A DNA stretch of 64,000 nt, taken from NCBI GenBank assembly GCA_964425755.1, contig CAYRNY010000017.1:70736-134735 (forward strand). The letters are read 5' to 3'. The notes beneath the pieces were generated by a model. It searched no databases, had not been told where the DNA came from, and saw nothing but the letters and a program-made list of their open reading frames with translations. A program made the position numbers and the translations under genes. Shown here in pieces: positions 28,894 through 35,127 of this stretch. The DNA is from CAYRNY01 sp964425755. GTDB lineage: Bacteria > Chloroflexota > Anaerolineae > Aggregatilineales > Aggregatilineaceae. The first letter of the stretch is position 1; each line of letters begins with the position of its first letter.

Positions 28894-29415
28894 TTACAAA
28901 ATGCCTCCTGCACGGCGATCTAACGCTCGGATCGCCGCGTCTAATTCGTGTAATGCGTGGATGACCGCATCAGCCCGGATCGGTACGCCGCGCGGGGGAG
29001 GGTCGCCCGCCGGGTTGTACCATACGGCGTTCAGGCTGGCGTGCTTGGCCCCTACGATATCGGTGCGGAAGTTATCCCCCACCATCACCGCGTGGTGTGG
29101 CACGCAGTCAAACACGGCTAGGGCTGCTTCGAAAAATGCCGGGTCCGGTTTGCTGACGTGCAGCTCGCGCGCCGTCAGTACGGCGCTGAAGTATCCGTCC
29201 AGCCCCACGCGTGCCAGCGCCGCGCGTACCCGCTGCGCACCGGACGCGGCGGCGTTGGTCGCCAGCGCCAGGTGGTAGTCGGGGTGCAGCGCGGCCAGCG
29301 CCTGCGCGATGCCGGGCATCGCTTCCACGTGCGGCCAGTCGGCCATCGGGCCGGCGTATTGGGGGAAATCCCGCATCACGGTATCGCCCCAGTCAAAGAT
29401 CACGAGTTCAAGCAT
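28894..29415 (-). CDS. HAD-family hydrolase
   Basis: 173 residues. Motif I is FDWGDT (D8; the second motif aspartate is moved, as in the FDWGxT subfamily), motif II ALATNAAAS, motif III K in VSKPDPAFFEAAL and motif IV VGDNFRTDIVGAK. Such proteins are phosphatases or phosphate-sugar hydrolases acting by an aspartyl-phosphate intermediate. Substrate cannot be inferred. Likely cotranscribed with the HEAT gene directly downstream (2 bases apart). Confidence 0.75.
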   Translation of the reverse strand: MLELVIFDWGDTVMRDFPQYAGPMADWPHVEAMPGIAQALAALHPDYHLALATNAAASGAQRVRAALARVGLDGYFSAVLTARELHVSKPDPAFFEAALAVFDCVPHHAVMVGDNFRTDIVGAKHASLNAVWYNPAGDPPPRGVPIRADAVIHALHELDAAIRALDRRAGGIL

Positions 29416-29475
29416 TATCGTTTCACGACCATCTCAATGGTATTTCTGTACGCCGCGCAACCCATAGGGGGTGCG

Positions 29476-29502
29476 CCGGGGGTGTAGCGCGTACACCCCC
29501 GG
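29476..29502. terminator. Strong hairpin (possible terminator)
   Basis: CCGGGGGTGTA (29476-29486) pairs perfectly with TACACCCCCGG (29492-29502) around a 5-base loop. There is no T-run on either strand, but it separates the aldo/keto reductase (stop 29599) from the HAD gene (start 29415) on the minus strand. Confidence 0.5.
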
Positions 29503-29598
29503 TGTCTGGCGTCCTCTGTTGTTTCAGCCGCGTGCCGTATCAGGTGCAATCTCAGGCTGCGCGGCTGGTCTGCAATTTGTATTCTGGCGCAGTCTCGC

Positions 29599-30477
29599 CT
29601 ATTTGCTGATCGGCTGCGGCCCGTCAAAGATGATCGGCGCGGACGCGCGTTCCGCGATCAGGGCGTCCTGCTCTTCGGCGGTCATCGGCGTGTAATTCTC
29701 GGCAGCCCTCAACATGTCCGGCAGCAGGCGCACGTCGCCGGGACTGGCAAGGCAGCTAACCCCCGGCTGGCTGAGCGCGAAGCGCACACCGTGTTCCAGT
29801 TCTTTGTAATCGACAAACGGCTCGTACCAGGAATTGAACGTTTTCTCCCTGTCGCCCCAGGGCTGTTTGGCCGCGTGTTTGATCACCTGCACGCCGACAT
29901 CACGTTCCTGGCAGGCGGCCAGCAGGCGCTCTGTCGCCGCGCGGTAATCCGTATCGGCATACAGGCGCGGGTTGATCGGGACCATCACGGTATCCAGGTC
30001 CATACGCGCGACGGCTTCCAGCGCGATTTTCGGCGCGTGCATGCCGTGTGACGTGATGCCCAGGTAGCGCACCAGGCCCTCATTTCTGGCCCGCTGAAAC
30101 GTTTCAAACGCGCCGCCGCCACCGGTGATCGCGTCCAGCTCGTCCATTGTCGTGACGGCGTGGAACTGGTACAGGTCGATCACAGCAGTGCGCAGCAGCT
30201 TGAGCGAGTTTTGCAGGTCGCCCCAGGCGGCGTCGCGTGCGCGTTCCAGGGTTTTGCAGCCCAGGAAGAATTGATCGCGGCGCGATTCAAGCCACGGCCC
30301 GACGACCGACTGCGCGTTCCCGTACTGCGGGGCCACGTCGATGTGGTTCACGCCGTGTGCCGCCACCAGGTCGAGCGCGTTATTCGCGCCTTCCTGGTCG
30401 ATGTTCCAGAACGCCGCCGTACCCATGATGATGATCGAACTGTCGTGCCCGGTACGGCCTAAGCGTCGTTTCAACAT
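29599..30477 (-). CDS. Aldo/keto reductase
   Basis: 292 residues from MLKRRLGRTG; GGGAGC precedes this ATG by 7 bases, so it is preferred over one 12 codons upstream. The catalytic tetrad is D48, Y52, K75 and H106 (VNHIDVAPQYGN, LGCKT, DLYQFHA). The TIM barrel continues with ARNEGLVRYLGITSHG. The family reduces carbonyls with NAD(P)H. The substrate is not deducible. No clear operon partner; it stands alone between two hairpins. Confidence 0.8.
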   Translation of the reverse strand: MLKRRLGRTGHDSSIIIMGTAAFWNIDQEGANNALDLVAAHGVNHIDVAPQYGNAQSVVGPWLESRRDQFFLGCKTLERARDAAWGDLQNSLKLLRTAVIDLYQFHAVTTMDELDAITGGGGAFETFQRARNEGLVRYLGITSHGMHAPKIALEAVARMDLDTVMVPINPRLYADTDYRAATERLLAACQERDVGVQVIKHAAKQPWGDREKTFNSWYEPFVDYKELEHGVRFALSQPGVSCLASPGDVRLLPDMLRAAENYTPMTAEEQDALIAERASAPIIFDGPQPISK

Positions 30478-30678
30478 AGTGTTAGCTCCCATCTCAAATT
30501 CTAACTCATCCATGTTAATAGATCGTCAAAATCTTGTAAATTGTTCTTGAACCACGCGCAATAGTATGTCCGCTACCGTTTCTCATAGCATAGCACTATT
30601 GGCGCGAAGTTAAAAACGCCGTTCGCCTACGCTGGGCGCTGCACCGCAATGCGTTTGCAGCGGCTGGTGCCAATCAAA

Positions 30679-30704
30679 CGCCCCTGCCGGGACGGGAAGG
30701 GGCG
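30679..30704 (-). terminator. Terminator candidate (minus strand)
   Basis: CGCCCCT (30679-30685) pairs with AGGGGCG (30698-30704). On the minus strand the stem is followed by TTTGATT. It lies downstream of the PLP-dependent transferase that ends at 30736. Confidence 0.5.
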
Positions 30705-30735
30705 CTGGCTTCGTGCGTGTGGTCCTGCGGCGGCG

Positions 30736-31968
30736 TTACGCTTTGGCTGTTTGCGGCTCCAGCGACGCATCTTCCGGGATCAGGTCGAGATTGTGCCCCA
30801 CCTTCTCCAGCGCCTTGAGCGCCCTGTCGAGGTGCTCTGTGTTGTGCGTCGCCATGTAGCTTGTGCGCAGCAGGCTGCTGTTGGGCGGCACGCCGGGCGA
30901 CACGACCGGGTTGGTGTAGACTCCCTCTTCGATCAGCGCGTGCCAGGCCAGGACGGTCCGGTAATCGTCGCGGACGTAGATCGGGATCACCGGGGTGTTG
31001 CTGTTGCCGGTGTCGTAACCGAGCCGTTTGAGGCCCGCACGCATGTATTCGGCGTTGTCCCACAGCCGCTGGACGTGTTGCGGCTCGTTTTCGATGATGT
31101 CCAGCGCGGCGAGCGCGGCGGCGGCGTTGTGCGCGGGCAGGCTGGCACTGAAGGCGAACGAGCGCGCGAAGTGCTGGATGTAGTGGATCACGTCCGCGTC
31201 TCCCGCGATGAACCCGCCGATCGAGGCCAGCGATTTGCTGAACGTGCCCATGATCAGGTCGACTTCATCGGTCAGGCCGAAGTGCGCCGCCGTGCCGCGA
31301 CCGTCCGCCAGCACGCCGATGCTGTGCGCGTCGTCGACCATGATCCGCGCGCCGTGTCGCTTGGCGATCGCGACCAGTTCGGGCAGCGGGGCGATGTCGC
31401 CGCCCATGCTGTAGATGCCGTCGACGATCACCAGCTTGCCGGAATCCTTGGGCAGCTTGCTGAGCACGGCTTCCAGGCTGTCCGGGTCGTTGTGCGAGAA
31501 GCGCTTCATCTCGGCCTGGGCCATGCCGCGCGCCATGAAGCAGCCGTCCACGATGCTCGCGTGGTCGTCCTTGTCCAGGATCGCGTAGTCGCCGCGCCCG
31601 ACCAGCGCCGAGATCGTGCCGACGTTGGTCTGGTAGCCGGTGGAGAACACGATCGCCGCTTCTTTGCCGACGAAGTTCGCGAGCCGCTGGTCCAGTGTCA
31701 GGTGAAACTGTAACGTGCCGTTCAGGAAGCGGCTGCCGGTGCAGCTTGTGCCGAATTGCTCCAGCGCTTCGCGGGCGGCCTGCTTGACGCGCGGGTCGGT
31801 GGTGAGTCCGAGGTAATTGTTCGAGCCGATCATCACCACTTCTTTGCCGCGAAATGTCGCGGTGGTCGCGTCGGAGTCTTCCAGCGGCTGGAAGAAGGGG
31901 TACAGGCCCATCGCCATCGCTTCTTTGGCGCGGGTGAATTTCTGCGTCTTTTCAAAGAGATCTTTCAT
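30736..31968 (-). CDS. Serine-palmitoyltransferase-like alpha-oxoamine synthase
   Basis: 410 residues from MKDLFEKTQK; upstream in-frame starts lack an RBS. PLP-binding features: stacking H136, D212 and H215 (VDDAHSIGVL), Schiff-base K245 (GTFSKSLASIGG). The block GTFSKSLASIGGFIAGDADVI and FARSFAFSASLPAHNAAAAL is closest, from memory, to bacterial serine palmitoyltransferase and 2-amino-3-ketobutyrate ligase. These enzymes condense an amino acid with acyl-CoA. The SPT reading would give 3-ketosphinganine, the entry to sphingolipids; AONS/KBL are alternatives. No fatty-acid or ceramide gene is in the window. A likely single-gene unit. Confidence 0.75.
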   Translation of the reverse strand: MKDLFEKTQKFTRAKEAMAMGLYPFFQPLEDSDATTATFRGKEVVMIGSNNYLGLTTDPRVKQAAREALEQFGTSCTGSRFLNGTLQFHLTLDQRLANFVGKEAAIVFSTGYQTNVGTISALVGRGDYAILDKDDHASIVDGCFMARGMAQAEMKRFSHNDPDSLEAVLSKLPKDSGKLVIVDGIYSMGGDIAPLPELVAIAKRHGARIMVDDAHSIGVLADGRGTAAHFGLTDEVDLIMGTFSKSLASIGGFIAGDADVIHYIQHFARSFAFSASLPAHNAAAALAALDIIENEPQHVQRLWDNAEYMRAGLKRLGYDTGNSNTPVIPIYVRDDYRTVLAWHALIEEGVYTNPVVSPGVPPNSSLLRTSYMATHNTEHLDRALKALEKVGHNLDLIPEDASLEPQTAKA

Positions 31969-32283
31969 GATGGTCGGTGTTCCTTCTCTGGTTTGCCAAC
32001 CGTGCCAGGCCCGGCGCGTGCTGTGTAAGTGGTTGCATGGCCGGCACGCGGTCAACGTGTGCAACCGATCGGTCGTGATACAACGCTGCGGCACGCTCAT
32101 CGTGTGTGCAGGGCGTGCCAGCCTGTAGATTGTTCACAGTAGCCCTATTGTAACGGAGTGTAGGGAACTTGGCGATATCCGGTATTCGTCAGTTTTACTG
32201 AGCGGGGCAGGGGGCGAGCGCGTGAAACAGGCGGCTTCCCGGCGTGCGGGGCCGCGCCGAGGCGCGGCCGCTTTTGGCTGATG
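31969..32283. other. Intergenic region with palindrome
   Basis: No gene supported over 315 bases. It contains a perfect 9-bp palindrome, GGCCGCGCC (32250-32258) to GGCGCGGCC (32261-32269), followed on plus by CTTTT. It may terminate the gene that ends at 32284 or be a plain stem-loop. Confidence 0.4.
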
Positions 32284-33270
32284 CTACCACTCGAAATCGT
32301 CCGCGCCGGTGTCGCCGTCGCGCTCAACGTCCAGATCGTCCTCGTAGGCCGCATCGTCCGGCTGGTGGTCGAACGTCTCCACCCAGTCATCGGGCGCGGG
32401 CGTGCCGCTTGTTTCGGGTTGTTCGTCCCACTGTTCTTCGGGCGCGTCAGGGATCGCGTCGCGCAGGTGCGGGCGGCGGCGTGCCGGGCGGCGCATGTGC
32501 GTCGGCATCTCGACGAAGTCGCCTGACGGCATATCCGCGGTGAAATCCTCGCCCGCTGCGGCGGCACGGGCTTCGCGTTCCTCACGCCGGCCAGGGAACC
32601 ACACATCCTCGAGCCAGCCGGTCAGATCGCTGATGATGTCGGGCGTCAGGCGGGCGGCGGCTTCCATACCCTGCGGCGAAAACGCGTACACGCGCCCGTA
32701 ATACTCGCGCACGACGAAGATCAGGTGCGGTTTTTCCCAGCGGTCGCGCGTCCACAGGAACGTGATCCCGTTGGGGCGGCGCATCAGGTCCAGCCACCGC
32801 TGGCGCTCGCCGGTTTCCAGCGGCGAGAGGTGGAAGCGCAGCGCCAGCGCGCTAAACAGTGTGAACGTCAGGTCGAGTGTGGCGGCGTCGTCCACGTACG
32901 CGTCAACGCTGACGGTCGCCGAAGCGTCGTTGCTGGACAGGATCGCGGTCGCGCGGCGTTTGACCGGCTGCCCCCGCGCGGGGAAGAACTTGCTGCTGGA
33001 GAGCAGCGGCGCGTTGGCGAACCGGCGCGCCAGGTCGGTATCGAGATCGATCTCGCCGGAGAAGAACTCCTGCAGCGTGACCGGCGCGCTGATCTGGATG
33101 TTGCGCTGGTGGCCGGACTCGCGGAGTTCCAGCCCTAGCCGCTTGCGGTCCTCGTTGGTGATGCGGCGCGTGAACTCGCGCGTCATGCGGATCAACTCGT
33201 CGACGGGGATCTCGTCGAAATCGGCGGGGCGGTTGATGTGCGATGGCCTGCGCTGCTGTTCGTCGGACAT
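32284..33270 (-). CDS. Protein of unknown function with acidic C-terminus
   Basis: 328 residues from MSDEQQRRPS. An AGGAG lies 13 bases before this ATG and 4 bases before an in-frame GTG three codons earlier, so the exact start is uncertain. The N-terminal 250 residues form a mixed alpha/beta region (TLDLTFTLFSALALRFHLSP, LIFVVREYYGRVYAFSPQG), while the C-terminal 100 are acidic and charged (DDAAYEDDLDVERDGDTGADDFEW). No transmembrane segment or known motif recognised. Conservation would be needed to assign a role. Confidence 0.55.
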   Translation of the reverse strand: MSDEQQRRPSHINRPADFDEIPVDELIRMTREFTRRITNEDRKRLGLELRESGHQRNIQISAPVTLQEFFSGEIDLDTDLARRFANAPLLSSSKFFPARGQPVKRRATAILSSNDASATVSVDAYVDDAATLDLTFTLFSALALRFHLSPLETGERQRWLDLMRRPNGITFLWTRDRWEKPHLIFVVREYYGRVYAFSPQGMEAAARLTPDIISDLTGWLEDVWFPGRREEREARAAAAGEDFTADMPSGDFVEMPTHMRRPARRRPHLRDAIPDAPEEQWDEQPETSGTPAPDDWVETFDHQPDDAAYEDDLDVERDGDTGADDFEW

Positions 33271-33455
33271 GCGGATCACTGTGCTCCTGGGTATGCGTTC
33301 CAGGCCCATTATACGGCGCGGTGGATGAAAATCCAACCGGTGGAATGGCGGGGCGTGCGTGGCGATACAACATTCATATTTGTCAGAGATATGTATGAAG
33401 CGCTGTAAATCGAAATTGTATGAAGAACGTAAATAGATTTAGCTTCGAAATATCC

Positions 33456-33461
33456 TATAAT
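33456..33461 (+). promoter_or_regulatory. Candidate -10 element for the pilin gene
   Basis: TATAAT, 45 bases before the ATG at 33506, in a markedly AT-rich stretch (33370-33480) that stands out against the GC-rich surroundings. A -35 is not obvious. Confidence 0.45.
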
Positions 33462-33505
33462 GTAAGCATCACATGATTGTCAGACCCATTTATCTTGAGG
33501 CTCAC

Positions 33506-33979
33506 ATGTGGACTCATCTTAATCAATCACGTAGTAATGCGCTTAATGGTTCGGCCATTGAGCGCGGACAGGGCCTGGCCGAATACGCGATGGTGCTGGT
33601 ACTGGTCGGCATCGTCGTGATCGTGATCCTGGCGCTGTTCGGAGAGACGGTGCGCGGGCAGTACTGCGAGATCGTGTACTCAGTGGACCCGAACGCCGAC
33701 ATCGACGTGTGCAACACCGTGGACGTGCAGTGTAATATCGTGTCGTCTAACCCCTTCATGCTGCGCGCGCAGGTGAGCGGGGATGTGACCGTCGATCGCG
33801 TGCGGTTCTATGCCGACGGCAAGTTCGTCAACGAGGAATACCGCGACTGGTATTGCCTGCAAGGGGGTGATGGTCCCTGCCAGGCGTACACAGTTTCCGG
33901 CAAGCACACGTTTACGGCGGTCGTGTACACTGACGAAGGCGAAACCGGGCAGTGCTCGATCGAAGCGACCGTGCCGTGA
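33506..33979 (+). CDS. Flp-type pilin with long C-terminal domain
   Basis: 157 residues. The ATG follows TTGAGG. The segment RGQGLAEYAMVLVLVGIVVI has the Flp signature: a glycine then, after cleavage, E at +5 and Y at +6, followed by a hydrophobic stretch. Flp pilins are usually about 50-60 residues in mature form and are processed by a TadV-type prepilin peptidase. Here about 100 extra residues follow, with Cys pairs (CEIVY, CNTVDVQC, YCLQGG, QCSIEATVP) and strand-like segments (SGDVTVDRVRFYADGKFVNEE, HTFTAVVYTDEG) suggesting an immunoglobulin-like domain. Role inferred: pilin-like adhesion or fibre subunit. No tad cluster is in the window. Confidence 0.65.
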   Translation: MWTHLNQSRSNALNGSAIERGQGLAEYAMVLVLVGIVVIVILALFGETVRGQYCEIVYSVDPNADIDVCNTVDVQCNIVSSNPFMLRAQVSGDVTVDRVRFYADGKFVNEEYRDWYCLQGGDGPCQAYTVSGKHTFTAVVYTDEGETGQCSIEATVP

Positions 33980-34101
33980 GCGCCAGCGCCCGCTGAGCGT
34001 CGCAGCCTGGGGCCGGCCAGTGCGGTTGTTGCCCCCTCTTATAACACGCGCTGCCGTGCCCGGTGCGCAGCATGGCGCGTGCCGTGCTCCGCAAGACCGG
34101 A

Positions 34102-34863
34102 TCAAGGGGTCAGGCTCACCGTTTGCAACGATATCGCCGCGTCGCCCACCGTGATCGACACGATGTAGTAGCCGTCGTCGTTCGGGCGCAGGGCGGCGTA
34201 CTGCTCATCTACTATTTCCTGCAGGACATCTTCAATCGCGTCCAGGTGTGCCCCGGCGAGTTCGCCCTCATACGGGGTGTCGTCCTGCGTGTAAAACGCC
34301 TCGGTGACCGCCAGGACCGGCTGCCCTTGGATCTGCAGCAGGTTGGCGCGCACGGTGACCGCTGTCTCGGTCCGCGCGCCGCCGGATGTGTCGATCACCA
34401 CGCCCTCGATCACGACCTGCCCGCTGTCAAAGCGCACGGTCGGGGCGGCAACCAGACTTTGCCCGACCGCGTCGCCCAGGGCGCGCGCGATGCTGCTGTT
34501 GAGCGCCTCGACCGGGATGTTCAGCGTCGGGTTGGGGCCAGCTTCTGCGATGGGGGTGGCCTGTCCCGTCGTGGTGGTCAAGGTCGAACCGTCGCCTGGC
34601 TGGGGCGTGGACGGGTTGCCGGTCGTGCCCGGTTGCGTGGTGGGGGCGGTGGGCGTGGCCTCAGGTGTGGGCGTGGGCGGCGGGGGTTGCGTGTTGGTTG
34701 GCACTGGCGTCCAGGTGGGGATCAGCGCGATCGGTGTGCGCCCGGGGGTGCTGGTCGCTGTGGGGACAGCAGACGATCCGTCGTCACCGCCGCACGCGCT
34801 GAGCAGCACGCTCAGCACGCCTGTCGCGACAACCGCCACAAACCCCTGTGATAAACGCTGCAT
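34102..34863 (-). CDS. Secreted lipoprotein with Thr/Pro-rich stalk
   Basis: 253 residues from MQRLSQGFV, with AGGAG 10 bases before the ATG. The signal sequence ends in lipobox LLSAC. A low-complexity Thr/Pro region (TPVPTNTQPPPPTPTPEATP) follows. The C-terminal domain (about 130-253) has NIPVEALNSSIARALGDAVGQSL and VVIEGVVIDTSGGARTETAVTVRANLLQIQGQPVLAVTEAFY, a helix-then-strands pattern typical of DUF-type periplasmic domains with no named family recognised. Probably surface-exposed. Function unknown. Confidence 0.65.
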   Translation of the reverse strand: MQRLSQGFVAVVATGVLSVLLSACGGDDGSSAVPTATSTPGRTPIALIPTWTPVPTNTQPPPPTPTPEATPTAPTTQPGTTGNPSTPQPGDGSTLTTTTGQATPIAEAGPNPTLNIPVEALNSSIARALGDAVGQSLVAAPTVRFDSGQVVIEGVVIDTSGGARTETAVTVRANLLQIQGQPVLAVTEAFYTQDDTPYEGELAGAHLDAIEDVLQEIVDEQYAALRPNDDGYYIVSITVGDAAISLQTVSLTP

Positions 34864-35023
34864 GGTTGTCAATCTCCTGCAGAAATCGCTGCGCGTCCTA
34901 TGGCTGCACGCGGCGCGGATACGCGGCGCAGCAGGCCGGTTTCATGTGCGCCTGACGCGAATAAGTCTACAGGGACGTCGCGCGGCGGACAACAGTACGC
35001 CGGTACAGGGCGCGACCGCGCCG

Positions 35024-35081
35024 ATTGCCGGGCGCTGGGACGCTCCCGGCTGTGCACCGGTCGGGCCGCGAACCGGCCCTT
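35024..35081. repeat. Dispersed two-hairpin repeat, copy A
   Basis: About 58 bases that match 43398-43455, both on plus orientation. It contains two stem-loops: GCCGGG (35027-35032) with CCCGGC (35045-35050), and GGGCCG (35063-35068) with CGGCCC (35074-35079). The second stem and its CGAAC loop are identical in both copies. Located in the gap between the lipoprotein and the FN3 protein. Confidence 0.55.
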
Positions 35082-35127
35082 AAATCGCAGGCGGCTTACC
35101 TGGGTTGAGGGGCTGTGTGGGCGTTGC

